This document shows positions 47,451 through 56,803 of a DNA stretch of 64,000 bases, piece by piece (the stretch's first letter is position 1; every line of letters begins with the position of its first letter). Location: the NCBI GenBank assembly GCA_051209155.1, contig JBPJGB010000001.1; one strand, 5' to 3'. Made by a program: the position numbers and the translations under genes. The stretch comes from Actomonas sp051209155 (GTDB lineage Bacteria > Verrucomicrobiota > Verrucomicrobiia > Opitutales > Opitutaceae). The notes below the pieces were generated by a model. That model worked only from the letters and a program-made list of their open reading frames with translations. It made no database searches and was not told the origin of the DNA.

Positions 47451-48809
47451 ATGAAGCTACGGTCCCAGCAAATGACCAGCTGGCTGAAGATGGCAGGCAT
47501 CTTCGCTGTGCTGGCCGCGCTCACGCCCCTCTTCGGCCAAGACGAGCCGCCGCCTTACGAGTCCTACGATGCATTCGCAGAGTCGGCTGGTTTCGCGCTC
47601 TTCACGGTCAACAATCTCTGGCTCCTCATCTCGGCCGCCCTGGTGTTCATCATGCACCTCGGCTTTTCGTGTGTGGAGACCGGCCTCACCCAGTCGAAGA
47701 ACACGGTCAACATTCTGTTCAAGAACCTGTTCATCGTCTCCATCGGTATCCTCGGTTACGCGTTCTGGGGCTTCAACTCCATGTATCCGGGTGACTTCAA
47801 TGGTTTCTTCGCCACGGGTTCCTGGTTCGGCGTCGACAATGACGACGTTACCATGATGACCGACGCCTACGCCGCCTACACCTGGTGGACCGACTTCATC
47901 TTCCAGGCCATGTTCGCTGCGACCGCCGCGACCATCGTCTCCGGTGCCGTCGCCGAGCGCGTGAAGCTCCCGGGCTTCATGCTCTACGCCACGCTTCTCG
48001 TGACCTTCTTCTACCCGATCACCGGTTCCTGGCAGTGGGGTGGTGGCTGGCTCGCCGAAAAGGGCTTCTACGACTTCGCGGGTTCCTCCCTGGTGCACGC
48101 CTTCGGTGGTTTCGCTGCTCTCGCCGCGGTGCTCGTCCTCGGTCCGCGCAACGGCAAATACCTCGCCGGTGGCAAGGTGAAGCCGATCCTCGGTCACTCC
48201 ATGCCGCTCGCCGCCATCGGTGTCTTCATGCTGTGGCTCGGTTGGTATGGCTTCAACGGCGGTTCGGTGCTCAGCGCTGACCCCCGTGGCGTCTCCTACG
48301 TCTTCGTCACCACGACCCTCGCCGCTGCGATGGGTGCCGTGTCCGCCATGATCGTGAGCTGGGGCCTCCTCAAGAAGCCCGACCTCTCCATGGGCCTCAA
48401 CGGTGTGCTCGCCGGCCTCGTCGGTATCACCGCCGGTGCTGACTCGGTCTCCATGAGCGGCTCCATCTGGATCGGCCTCATCGCCGGTGCCATCGTGGTG
48501 TTCTCCATCATCTTCTTCGACAAGATCAAGATCGACGATCCGGTCGGCGCCATCTCCGTGCACGGTGTGTGCGGTATCTGGGGCACCGTGGCGGTCGCGC
48601 TCTTCTCGGATGCCGCTCCGTTCGGCATTCAGCTCATCGGCACGCTCTCCGTCTCCGCCTTCGCGTTTGTCGCCTCCCTCATCCTCGCCATCCTGGTGAA
48701 GGTTACCCTCGGCCTGCGCGTCAGCGCCGACGAGGAAGCCGAGGGTCTCGACATCGGCGAGCATGGTGCGGAAGCCTACCCGGACTTCACTCCCGCCCAC
48801 AAAGGCTGA
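47451..48809 (+). CDS. amt: ammonium transporter (Amt family)
   Basis: A 452-residue inner-membrane ammonium channel. It has a cleavable signal peptide (residues 1-30, ending LFGQ), as in other Gram-negative AmtB proteins, and eleven expected helices. Family features are FSCVETGLTQSKN, the first pore His in SLVHAFGGFAAL, LGWYGFNGGS and the second pore His in SVHGVCGIWGTVAVALF. Start at 47451 is set by the signal peptide and the promoter. It precedes glnK by 91 bp, the classic pairing in which PII blocks the channel when nitrogen is plentiful. Confidence 0.96.
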   Translation: MKLRSQQMTSWLKMAGIFAVLAALTPLFGQDEPPPYESYDAFAESAGFALFTVNNLWLLISAALVFIMHLGFSCVETGLTQSKNTVNILFKNLFIVSIGILGYAFWGFNSMYPGDFNGFFATGSWFGVDNDDVTMMTDAYAAYTWWTDFIFQAMFAATAATIVSGAVAERVKLPGFMLYATLLVTFFYPITGSWQWGGGWLAEKGFYDFAGSSLVHAFGGFAALAAVLVLGPRNGKYLAGGKVKPILGHSMPLAAIGVFMLWLGWYGFNGGSVLSADPRGVSYVFVTTTLAAAMGAVSAMIVSWGLLKKPDLSMGLNGVLAGLVGITAGADSVSMSGSIWIGLIAGAIVVFSIIFFDKIKIDDPVGAISVHGVCGIWGTVAVALFSDAAPFGIQLIGTLSVSAFAFVASLILAILVKVTLGLRVSADEEAEGLDIGEHGAEAYPDFTPAHKG

Positions 48810-48826
48810 TGAACCTCCCGCAAAAT

Positions 48827-48851
48827 CGGCGCGGGCCCCGGGCTTGCGCCG
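48827..48851 (+). other. intercistronic hairpin between amt and glnK
   Basis: A 6-bp stem (CGGCGC at 48827-48832, GCGCCG at 48846-48851) with further GGGCCC pairing possible inside. No U tract follows, so it may tune amt and glnK mRNA levels rather than terminate. Confidence 0.35.
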
Positions 48852-48900
48852 ACCGCGCGGGAAACCTACATTAATTACGAACCCTCCATTATTTATCGTA

Positions 48901-49238
48901 TGAAACTGATCATCGCCATCATCAAGCCGTTCAAGTTGGAAGAGGTGAAGGAAGCCCTTTCCGAAATCGGCGTCGAGGGTATGACCGTGACCGAGGTCAA
49001 AGGCTTCGGTCGCCAAAAGGGTCACACCGAAATCTACCGCGGCAGCGAATACACCGTCGACTTCCTCCCCAAGGTGAAGATCGAGATCGTGGTTCCCGAC
49101 GACGTCGTGGGCAAAGCGGTCGACACCATCGTCGGCGCCGCCAAGACCGGCAAGATCGGTGACGGCAAAGTGTTCGTCGTGGGCCTCGAAGAGGCCGTGC
49201 GCATCCGCACCGACGAGCGCGGCGAGTCCGCCATCTGA
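48901..49238 (+). CDS. glnK: nitrogen regulatory protein P-II
   Basis: A 112-residue PII signal protein sensing 2-oxoglutarate and ATP/ADP. The T-loop is intact, with GHTEIYRGSEYTVDFLPK carrying the Tyr51 that is uridylylated by GlnD in proteobacteria. The B-loop TGKIGDGKVFV and the C-terminal IRTDERGESAI are standard. Located just after amt, it should bind Amt and other nitrogen targets. An intrinsic terminator follows. Confidence 0.96.
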
Positions 49239-49272
49239 TCGCAGATCGCTTCGTTTAGCTTAGCACTTCCCC

Positions 49273-49303
49273 ACGGCCGCCTCCTCGCGAGGCGGCCGTT
49301 TTT
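49273..49303 (+). terminator. intrinsic terminator of amt-glnK
   Basis: An 11-bp perfect stem (ACGGCCGCCTC at 49273-49283, complement at 49289-49299) with a CTCGC loop, followed by TTTTTATT. Confidence 0.93.
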
Positions 49304-49334
49304 ATTGCCCCGCCCTCCAGCCCGGTGGAGGGAT

Positions 49335-49467
49335 CTTTCTCTTTCTTCTTTCTCATTATCTTTCTCTGACGGCGCATCGCGCCGCCCAGTTGGTGGCCAC
49401 GAGAGCTGAGGAATTCCGGTCTGCGGGGAGAAAGAGAAAGAGAAAGATAAAGAGGAAAGAGAAAGGA
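49335..49467. repeat. inverted polypyrimidine/polypurine repeat
   Basis: A pyrimidine tract at 49335-49367 (CTTTCTCTTTCTTCTTTCTC and on) is complementary, with a few mismatches and one small gap, to a purine tract at 49439-49467; AGAGAAAGATAA is a perfect 12-bp match. The 71-bp middle has its own small hairpin (CGGCGC-ATC-GCGCCG). It fills the gap between the convergent glnK and subtilase genes. Confidence 0.65.
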
Positions 49468-49483
49468 GGCGCCTCGGCGGTGC

Positions 49484-52400
49484 CTACTCCTCCGGTAGAA
49501 GGTAGACTTCGAGCAGGACCAAACCGCTTTGACCGGCGGGCGCGGTCACCCGGGCCGAATAGGCGCCGGGCGGGAGGGTCGTGACAAGCGCGGCATCGGC
49601 GCTGGCGTTCTCCAGCGGGAAGGCGCCCACCATCTCGGCGGCCGCGCGCACGGGTTCGAACCCGCGCCAGTTGTCGTTACCCACTTCGGCCACGCCGTCG
49701 CGCACCAGAATCAGGCGCGGGTCATCAAGTGTCGTGCTCGGCGCGAGGTAGGGGTCGAGCCCCGGGCCGATCGCGCGCAGCAGAACCTTGCGCGGGGTGG
49801 CGCCGTCGATGACGAAGCCCATGGTGACATCGCTGTTGGCGCTGAGCTGGGTGCGGGCGGAGAGGTTGGTCAGGCGCGTGCGCAGGTCGGCGATGTCGGC
49901 GTCGTAGATTTCCACCAGGGCGATGCCGGGGGTGGTATCGTCGCTGCGCGGCAGGACCTGGGCCGTGAAAACATCGGAGCCAAAATCGGCACGCACCACG
50001 CTGTCGGCGCTGCCGGTGTTCAGCGCGAATGCGCCCAGCTCGCGGCCGTCGCCGCTTTGCGCGGTCCAACCGGCATTGAGGGCGAGCGGGGTTTCGGGAT
50101 CGGCAAATCGGTAGACGGCGAGTTCTGTTTCGCTCACCTCGCCCGTCACACCGTGATCGCCCAGCCCGGGGCCGATACCGCGGACGACCAGCGGCTTCTT
50201 CACCGGGCCCTGCAGGACGAAACCGGCGGTGAGCACGCCATTGCCGCGGGTGGTGCGATTGCGGACGGACAGGTTCACCAGTCGGCCGGGGTTCTCCGGC
50301 ACGGGGTCGACCGTGCGCCCGATGACCTCGAGGGTCGCGCGGCCGAGGTGGCGCGGGCCGTGGCGGTATTGGGGCCAGGGATACTCGGGGCCGGCGGCGG
50401 GATCGAGGCCTTCGAGGTCGAAGGCGTAGAGTTTGCCGTCACCGTTGCCGATGTAGACGCGACCATCGGCCAGCACGGGAGAGCTGCGGAACCAATTGCC
50501 GGCGGCCCAGGCCCGCAGCAGGTTGCCGTCGCGATCGAAGCGGAAGAGTTTGTTGGCGTAGCTGCCAACGATGATGGAGCCATCCTCGGCGATGGCGGGC
50601 GAACTGGCACGGGCCTGGGCTTCGATCGAGGAGCGCCAGACTTGCGTGCCATCCGTCTGATCGAGCGCGTAAAGGTAGGCGCCGTAGCTGGCGAAGTAGA
50701 CGCGGCCGTCGCCGAGAGCGAGGGAGGAAGAGACGTTCTCGCCGGCTTCCGGCGTGCGGAAGATCCAGCGTTCCTGTCCGGTCGGGGTGATGGAGAAAAC
50801 CGTGCCGGTGAGGGTGGAGGCGTAGAGATTCCCGTCACCGTCGAGGGCAGGGGAGGTGTAGATCTCTGACTGATCGTTGCCCCCGCTCGCGGCTTGCGGG
50901 CGGTAGATCCAACGGACCGAGCCGGAGGGGTTGAGGGCGTGAATGGCGCCGTCGTTGGCGGGGTAGTAGATGGTGCCGTCGGGACCGACGGCGGGGCCGC
51001 CGTAGCTGCCCTCGCCGCCGCTGATGGTGTAGCTCCAGCGTTGGGAACCGTCGGTGGGGTCGAGCGCGCGGAGCACACCGGCGTTCTCCTTCACGTAAAT
51101 GGTGCCATCAGCGGCGATGGCGGGCGCGGCGGTGTAGCCGGTTTCACCATGCTCGACCACCCAACGAATGGAGCCGTCGGGATTGAGGGCGTAAATCGTC
51201 GGCAGGTAGAAGATGCCGAACACGATGGTGCCGTCCGGGGCGACGGCGGCGGAGCTGGAATCGGCGTGACCTTCGGTGGTCGTGCGCCATTTGAGGGTGC
51301 CGTCCGGATTGATGGCGTAGAATTCAAGGTCGGAGCTGGAGACGTAGATGGTCCCGTCCGGACCCACGGCGGGCACATTGGTGATGGTGGGGCGGCCGTA
51401 ATCGAGGTCGGTGGAGGGCACGGCGGTGCTGCCGGTGACGAACTGCCACACGGCGTCGGTGAGTGAGAGGGTGATCTCGCCCTCGCTGCCGCCTACGGTG
51501 TCGAGCGCGATGTAGTAGGTTGTGTCCTCGACCGCGCGGAACTGCACCAAGGCGTTGAAGTTGGCTCCATCAATGCCCGTGTCGTTGCTGGCACCGAGAC
51601 CGGTGAGGGCATTGACAGCGGTGCCGGTGTAGACCGCCAAGGTGGGATTGACGGAGGCCGAGTAGGCGCTTGCCTGCACGGTCATGTCGGCGGGGGCGGT
51701 CCATTTATACCACAGCGTGCGGCGGTCGGCGCCGGTGACATGGGTGGGCTCGCCGGATTCAACGGTGGCGCTGGCGTTGGTGGTGGTGACCAGCGGCGCG
51801 TCGCCGTCGAGTTCCTGGGCGGAGGCAAAGGCGTCGTTGGCGGCGGCCGCGGCGAGGTTGAGGGTGACGAGCCCGGCGGTGGTGCCGTCGACCGCGATGT
51901 GGTAGGTCGTGCCGGTGGTGGCGACAAAGGAGACCCGCGAGGTCAGGAATCCGGGGCTTTCGTTGTCGTTGTCGGTCACGCGGGTGAGGGTGCTGAGACT
52001 GTCGCCGGTGTAGATGGCGAGTTGGGTGTCGCCGAGGGAACCGCGGGTGTCGATCTGGACGAGGCCGGCGGTGGGCGCGGTCCAGCTCCACCAAAGGGAG
52101 CGGGTGAGGCGACCGGCATGCGCGGGTTCGCCGGCCTGGGTGGTGGCGTTGGTGCTGCTGTTGCGCACGGTGATAATTTCGCCCCGCAGCACGGCGGCGT
52201 CGGCAAAATCGTCGTTGAAAGGACGGGTGTCGGCCATGGCGAGCGCGGCGGCGACATTGAGGCGGCCGCCGGTCTGGGCTTGGCCGATGAAGGCGGGGCG
52301 GCGGGTGACGGAGCGGAGCAGGCGGTTGATGGTCGAACGGTAGTTGTCGGCCGGATACTGCGCGCGCAGGAGCGCGACGGCGCCGGTCACCATGGGCGCG

Positions 52401-53596
52401 GCCATGGAGGTGCCACTGGCGACGCGGGTGGCCGTGTCGTTGTCAAAACCGAGGGAGAGGATTTCGGATCCGGGCGCGAAGAGACTCACGCGGCCGGAAC
52501 CGGTGTTGGAGCTGGGCGCGATGTCGTCGAGGCGGGTGGAGTTGCCCACGGAAATGATGTTGTCGACGGCGAAGTTGGCCGGGTAGGCGTTGCCGATATC
52601 GAGGTCGACGCCATCGTTGCCGGAGGCGGCCACAAAGATGATGCCGGCCGCCTGCGCGCGGCGGATGGCTTCGAGTTCGGCTTGGGAGAACTCATCGTTG
52701 CCGTAGGAGGCGTTGATCACCTGGGCACCGTGCCGGATGGCGTAGTCGATGCACTGAATGCTGTCGGAGGTGGAGCCGTTGCCGTCTTCGCCGCCGATGA
52801 AGCGCAGGGGCATGAGTTGGACGCGCCAAGCGACGCCGGCGCCGGCCACGCCGTTGTTGGCGGCGGCGCCGATGATGCCGGCAACATGGGTGCCGTGGCC
52901 GTCGCCATCGTCGTCGGTTGGGTCACCGGAGTTGTCGCGGGCGTCGATGCCGTGCACGTCATCGATGTAACCATTGCGATCGTCGTCGCGGCCGTTGCCG
53001 GGAATCTCGCCGGAGTTGGTCCAGAGGTTGGGCGCGATGTCCTGGTGGGTAAGGCGAATGCCGTCGTCGAGGACGGCGACAATCACGGAGGAGGCGTCGC
53101 TGCGGATGTCCCAAGCGGCGGTGGAATTGATGTCGGCGCCGAGCGTGCCGCCGGATTGGCCGGTATTGCGGTGATGCCATTGGGAGCCAGCAGTGAAAGC
53201 CGGGTCGGAGGGGGCGGCCTCTTGACGCTGAATGTGGTCAAACTCGATCCAGACGTAGCGGCCCGTGGCGAGAAGTTGAGTGCGGGCGGTGGCGGGGCTC
53301 ATTCCGTCGGGCAGGCGGAGGACTCGCATGTCACCGAAGAGCGGATAGGTGCGATCAATCTCAAAACCGGCGGCAACTTCGGCGGTCGCCCAAGTGGTCT
53401 CGTCGAAGGTTTCGCCGGGGGCGGCGCGGGGCAGGGCGATGATTTTTTGGTTGGAGTAACCCTGGGACAGCTCGGCCGGACTGAAGCGCGTGGTGATCAT
53501 GCGCGCCGGATCCGGGGCGCCGACAAGGATCGCTGAAGGGAGGACGCAAAGGAGAAGGTAGGAGCGCCACACGGCGCGAACGCGGGTAGGGGACAT
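49484..53596 (-). CDS. large secreted subtilisin-like protease with pre-peptidase and PQQ-like repeats
   Basis: A 1370-residue secreted S8 protease. After a signal region (SYLLLCVLPSAILVGA) comes an N-terminal propeptide-like part, then the catalytic domain with Asp in VAVLDDGIRLTH, His in DGHGTHVAGIIG and Ser in ASGTSMAAPMVTGA; the DDDRNGYIDDVHG stretch probably binds calcium. Two pre-peptidase C-terminal-like domains follow, then about 350 residues of PQQ/beta-propeller repeats (DGTIYVSSSD, LYALDQTDGTQVWRSS), then two repeats each with an RGIGPGLG/RAIGPGLD motif. An upstream in-frame extension of 140 Arg/Pro-rich residues overlaps the TPR gene and is rejected. Likely acts outside the cell or on the surface. 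Confidence 0.92.
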   Translation of the reverse strand: MSPTRVRAVWRSYLLLCVLPSAILVGAPDPARMITTRFSPAELSQGYSNQKIIALPRAAPGETFDETTWATAEVAAGFEIDRTYPLFGDMRVLRLPDGMSPATARTQLLATGRYVWIEFDHIQRQEAAPSDPAFTAGSQWHHRNTGQSGGTLGADINSTAAWDIRSDASSVIVAVLDDGIRLTHQDIAPNLWTNSGEIPGNGRDDDRNGYIDDVHGIDARDNSGDPTDDDGDGHGTHVAGIIGAAANNGVAGAGVAWRVQLMPLRFIGGEDGNGSTSDSIQCIDYAIRHGAQVINASYGNDEFSQAELEAIRRAQAAGIIFVAASGNDGVDLDIGNAYPANFAVDNIISVGNSTRLDDIAPSSNTGSGRVSLFAPGSEILSLGFDNDTATRVASGTSMAAPMVTGAVALLRAQYPADNYRSTINRLLRSVTRRPAFIGQAQTGGRLNVAAALAMADTRPFNDDFADAAVLRGEIITVRNSSTNATTQAGEPAHAGRLTRSLWWSWTAPTAGLVQIDTRGSLGDTQLAIYTGDSLSTLTRVTDNDNESPGFLTSRVSFVATTGTTYHIAVDGTTAGLVTLNLAAAAANDAFASAQELDGDAPLVTTTNASATVESGEPTHVTGADRRTLWYKWTAPADMTVQASAYSASVNPTLAVYTGTAVNALTGLGASNDTGIDGANFNALVQFRAVEDTTYYIALDTVGGSEGEITLSLTDAVWQFVTGSTAVPSTDLDYGRPTITNVPAVGPDGTIYVSSSDLEFYAINPDGTLKWRTTTEGHADSSSAAVAPDGTIVFGIFYLPTIYALNPDGSIRWVVEHGETGYTAAPAIAADGTIYVKENAGVLRALDPTDGSQRWSYTISGGEGSYGGPAVGPDGTIYYPANDGAIHALNPSGSVRWIYRPQAASGGNDQSEIYTSPALDGDGNLYASTLTGTVFSITPTGQERWIFRTPEAGENVSSSLALGDGRVYFASYGAYLYALDQTDGTQVWRSSIEAQARASSPAIAEDGSIIVGSYANKLFRFDRDGNLLRAWAAGNWFRSSPVLADGRVYIGNGDGKLYAFDLEGLDPAAGPEYPWPQYRHGPRHLGRATLEVIGRTVDPVPENPGRLVNLSVRNRTTRGNGVLTAGFVLQGPVKKPLVVRGIGPGLGDHGVTGEVSETELAVYRFADPETPLALNAGWTAQSGDGRELGAFALNTGSADSVVRADFGSDVFTAQVLPRSDDTTPGIALVEIYDADIADLRTRLTNLSARTQLSANSDVTMGFVIDGATPRKVLLRAIGPGLDPYLAPSTTLDDPRLILVRDGVAEVGNDNWRGFEPVRAAAEMVGAFPLENASADAALVTTLPPGAYSARVTAPAGQSGLVLLEVYLLPEE

Positions 53597-53667
53597 GGAT
53601 TTGCGATAGACCGGTGGGGCGGATGGGTGTTTCCGGAAATCGTCGGCGCGTCGAAGGGGCTGAAGCT

Positions 53668-54165
53668 TCAGGCGAGCTGGTTCACAAAGTGTCGCAGGTT
53701 GCGTTGATGCGCGGTGATGCCCGGATCGTCCGAGGTATCCAACAAGGTGGTGAGCGCAAGTCGCAGCGCTTCGGCGTGGCGGCCCTGGTCGTGGCGCACG
53801 AGGGCGAGGTAGGCGTCGAACTCGGGTTGATCGGGAAACTGCGATTGGCCGGACTCCAGCGTCGCCGCGGCCTCGTCGAAGCGGCCGGCGGCGCGTTGGC
53901 AGGTGGCGAGGCCGATGAGGGCACCACTTTGTTCGTTGGGCGGCAGGCCCAACGCGATGGCTTGTTGGTAGTGGGGCAGGGCCTCGGCTTCGCGCCCCTC
54001 TGACTCCAGCGACCAAGCGAGTTGAAATCGGATTTCGCCCACGTTGGGGAAGCGTCGATCGAGGGCGCTCAGCTGATCAATTATGGTATCGGTTTGGCCG
54101 CCGTGGCGGGCACCGGTGACGGCGTTCAGGGCTTCAACCCAGGCCGGTTCTGGTTCGTTGTGCAT
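53668..54165 (-). CDS. TPR-repeat protein
   Basis: A 165-residue soluble protein composed of tetratricopeptide-like helical pairs (FPNVGEIRFQLAWSLESEGREAEAL, GALIGLATCQRAAGRFDEAA, EFDAYLALVRHDQGRHAEAL). The N-terminal helix and the short overall form resemble the TPR proteins annotated as 'tetratrico peptide repeat group 5'. No signal peptide. It lies 71 bp upstream of the subtilase gene on the same strand and could share its transcript. Partner unknown. Confidence 0.82.
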   Translation of the reverse strand: MHNEPEPAWVEALNAVTGARHGGQTDTIIDQLSALDRRFPNVGEIRFQLAWSLESEGREAEALPHYQQAIALGLPPNEQSGALIGLATCQRAAGRFDEAAATLESGQSQFPDQPEFDAYLALVRHDQGRHAEALRLALTTLLDTSDDPGITAHQRNLRHFVNQLA

Positions 54166-54322
54166 ACGGTTTTGGTGGGGTCCGGATCCATGAATGGAAT
54201 GCCAGTATTAAATTTTGAGATGGATGCGAGAGATGCATGAAAACCACAAGTTTCGTTCAATGTATTAACCAAATAGATACAAATAAAATTCATAGTCGAA
54301 TTTCTTAACTATTTGAGGTGTA

Positions 54323-54338
54323 TGGCAAAGGAGATGCT
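54323..54338 (+). promoter_or_regulatory. candidate sigma-54 promoter of the porin-urt-ure operon
   Basis: TGGCAAAGGAGATGCT has the RpoN GG-N10-GC spacing, with TGGCA and TGCT both intact, as in the glnII and amt elements. Transcription would begin near 54349, about 57-72 bp before the porin start. The 150 bp upstream is markedly AT-rich compared with the surroundings. Confidence 0.65.
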
Positions 54339-54405
54339 GAGCGGATCGCGTTCCCGCCCGTGCGGGATTGAACACCATCTGACGTTCAAACGAACCAAAC
54401 TACCT

Positions 54406-55356
54406 ATGACTACTCCAGCTATGAAGAAGATCAGCACCCTTATTCTCGGTGTTGGTCTCGCTGCCGGCGCTGCCGCCGATATCGAAATCAATGACAACCT
54501 CAGCCTCTATGGTTACGTCACGGCCACGGCCAGTAACTACAACGAGGAATACACCGGTGGAGGCGACAGCGACACGGGTCTGCTCGAAGTGGACTCGATG
54601 AAGCTCCAGCTCACTGGCTCCTTTGAGAAAACAACGGGTGTGGTGAGCCTGCACGCGTTCTCCGATTACGAGCCGGTCTTCCTCGACATGTATGCGACCT
54701 ACGCGATTGACGAGGCCTCCAGCCTGACCTTCGGCAAGTTCCTCAGCTACCACGGCTACGAGGCCTTCGATTGGCCGAACATGCTCCAGATCTCCTACTC
54801 CAATGATCTGGCCGGCTTCATCCCCGCCTACCACTCCGGCATCAAATACGACTACTCCAGCGATGGATTCTCTGCCGGTGTCGCCGTGCTCGATTCGGTG
54901 TATGGTCCGACTTACTACGAAGGTGACCACGATCTCGGTGAGATCGGTTTCGAGGCCTTCATCAAGTATTCCACGGAGACCAGCAACTTCTACTTCGGTA
55001 TCGCCAACGACGGCGACACCGACACCACGATGTTCGACTTCTGGGCCGACACCACGATCGGTGGCACCTTGGTTGCCGCTGAATTCATGACCGCCGACGC
55101 CAATGGCGCCGATGCCTACTTCTGGTCCCTGCTCGCGATGCCTGACTTCGGCTCGTTCACCACCACCTTCCGCGTCAGCGGTGGTGAGGATGACACCGTC
55201 GCCGCCGGCGCCGAGTTCATGAAGTATACCATCTCCCCGGGTATGGCGATCACCGACAACCTCTTCTTCCTCGCGGAATACAGCTACACCGAGTTCGACA
55301 ACACCGGTGTGGAGAACGCGACCTACATGGCCGCGCAGATCGTCTTCACGTTCTGA
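54406..55356 (+). CDS. BBP2/OmpL-like outer-membrane porin
   Basis: A 316-residue outer-membrane beta-barrel with a signal peptide (MKKISTLILGVGLAAGAAA, from a second ATG at 54421). Alternating strands rich in aromatic residues, SSLTFGKFLSYHGYEAFDW and a C-terminal QIVFTF ending in Phe fit the BBP2/OmpL-like porin group. The first ATG (54406) adds five residues. As first gene of the urea operon and downstream of a sigma-54 element, it probably admits urea or related small amides under nitrogen limitation. A longer frame from 54313 would include the promoter and is rejected. Confidence 0.85.
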   Translation: MTTPAMKKISTLILGVGLAAGAAADIEINDNLSLYGYVTATASNYNEEYTGGGDSDTGLLEVDSMKLQLTGSFEKTTGVVSLHAFSDYEPVFLDMYATYAIDEASSLTFGKFLSYHGYEAFDWPNMLQISYSNDLAGFIPAYHSGIKYDYSSDGFSAGVAVLDSVYGPTYYEGDHDLGEIGFEAFIKYSTETSNFYFGIANDGDTDTTMFDFWADTTIGGTLVAAEFMTADANGADAYFWSLLAMPDFGSFTTTFRVSGGEDDTVAAGAEFMKYTISPGMAITDNLFFLAEYSYTEFDNTGVENATYMAAQIVFTF

Positions 55357-55359
55357 TCC

Positions 55360-55411
55360 CTGGCTTAATCAGCCAGCCCACTTCGGGTGACGCCGGTTAC
55401 AGCCCGGCGTC
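55360..55411 (+). other. two hairpins between the porin gene and urtA
   Basis: CTGGCT-N5-AGCCAG (55360-55376) and a stronger GACGCCGG-N7-CCGGCGTC (55389-55411) follow the porin stop codon. Neither has a U tract. They may stabilise the porin message or partly attenuate transcription into urtA. Confidence 0.5.
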
Positions 55412-55494
55412 GCCCCTCGGTAAGCCTCAAGGGCGGAGCCTGCCGAACCCTCATGCCCCCATCCGCCCCGATTCTTCCCCCGTCTTTATTTGCT

Positions 55495-56745
55495 ATGAAA
55501 TTTTCCAAGCTTCTCGCGGCCGGTTCCCTCGCCGTGGCAACCCTCTTCACTTCCCTGCGTGCGGAAGACACCGTCAAGGTCGGTGTGCTGCACTCCCTCT
55601 CCGGCACGATGGCCATCAGCGAAACCTCGCTGCGTGACATCCTGCTCTACACCTTCGACGAGATCAACGCCAACGGCGGCGTCATGGGCAAAATGATCGA
55701 GCCCGTCGTCGTGGACGGTGCCTCCAACTGGCCGCTCTTCGCCGAAAAAGCCAAGCAACTCCTCGAGCAGGATGAATGTGCCGTGGTGTTTGGCTGCTGG
55801 ACCTCGGTGTCCCGCAAGTCGGTCCTGCCGGTCTTCGAAAAGAACAACGGTCTGCTCTTCTATCCCGTGCAATACGAGGGTGAGGAAGAGAGCCAGAACG
55901 TGTTCTACACCGCCGAGGCGGTGAACCAGCAGGCGACCCCGGCGGTCGACTACCTGCTCGAGCAGGGCTACGAAAAGTTCTACCTTCTCGGCACCGACTA
56001 CGTCTACCCGCAGACCACCAACCTCGTGCTGCTGGAATACCTCCTCAGCAAGGGGGTGCCGATCGAGAACATCGGCGGCGGCTTCCGCAAGGATGAGTCC
56101 GGCAAGATCATCTCCGCCGGTAAATACACCGGCTTCGGTCACACCGACTACCAGCAGATCATTGCCGAGATCAAACAGTTCGCCGCCGGTGGTGACGCCG
56201 CGGTGATCAGCACGCTCAACGGCGATACCAACGTGCCGTTCTTCAAGGAATACGCCGCCGCCGGTCTCTCGGCCGAGACCTGCCCGGTTGTCTCCTTCTC
56301 CATCTCCGAGGACGAGTTCCGCGGCCTGCCGGCCGACCAGCTCGTCGGTCAGCTCGGTTGCTGGACCTACTTCCAGTCGATCGAAAGCGAGGCCAACGAG
56401 AAGTTCGTCGCCAGCTTCATGGACTGGCTGAAGCAGAGCAACGTCCCCGGCATCGTGAAGGAAGGCCGCGTGACCTGCTCCCCGATGGTGCTCTCCTACA
56501 ACGGGGTTTACCTCTGGAAGGCCGCCGTCGAAAAGGCCGGCTCCTTCGAGGTCGACGCCGTGCGCGAAGCGCTCAAGAGCGGCATTTCCTTTGATGGTCC
56601 CGGTGGCACCGTGACCACCCAGCCGAACATGCATCTCACCAAGAACGTGTTCATCGGCGAGACCAAGGCCAACGGCCAGTTCGAGATCCTCGAATCCTAC
56701 GAGGACGTCTACGGCGAGCCCTGGCTCAAGGGTAAGTTCAAATAA
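55495..56745 (+). CDS. urtA: urea ABC transporter substrate-binding protein
   Basis: A 416-residue periplasmic binding protein with a signal peptide (MKFSKLLAAGSLAVATLFTSLRA). The mature start VKVGVLHSLSGTMAISETSLRD, then GCWTSVSRKSVLPVFEKNNGLLFYPVQYEG and TDYVYPQTTN, are characteristic of UrtA. It captures urea and delivers it to UrtBC. The start at 55495 is set by the signal peptide. A hairpin and 128 bp separate it from urtB. Confidence 0.95.
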   Translation: MKFSKLLAAGSLAVATLFTSLRAEDTVKVGVLHSLSGTMAISETSLRDILLYTFDEINANGGVMGKMIEPVVVDGASNWPLFAEKAKQLLEQDECAVVFGCWTSVSRKSVLPVFEKNNGLLFYPVQYEGEEESQNVFYTAEAVNQQATPAVDYLLEQGYEKFYLLGTDYVYPQTTNLVLLEYLLSKGVPIENIGGGFRKDESGKIISAGKYTGFGHTDYQQIIAEIKQFAAGGDAAVISTLNGDTNVPFFKEYAAAGLSAETCPVVSFSISEDEFRGLPADQLVGQLGCWTYFQSIESEANEKFVASFMDWLKQSNVPGIVKEGRVTCSPMVLSYNGVYLWKAAVEKAGSFEVDAVREALKSGISFDGPGGTVTTQPNMHLTKNVFIGETKANGQFEILESYEDVYGEPWLKGKFK

Positions 56746-56803
56746 CACGCCCAAAGATTTTACGGACGATTTCCAGCAGTTTTCGCCCGTAATACTGTAG
56801 TTG

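Noticed and set aside
53597..54016. N-terminal extension of the subtilase by 140 residues
   Set aside because: The extension is Arg/Pro-rich, precedes the true signal peptide and overlaps a well-formed TPR gene in another frame.
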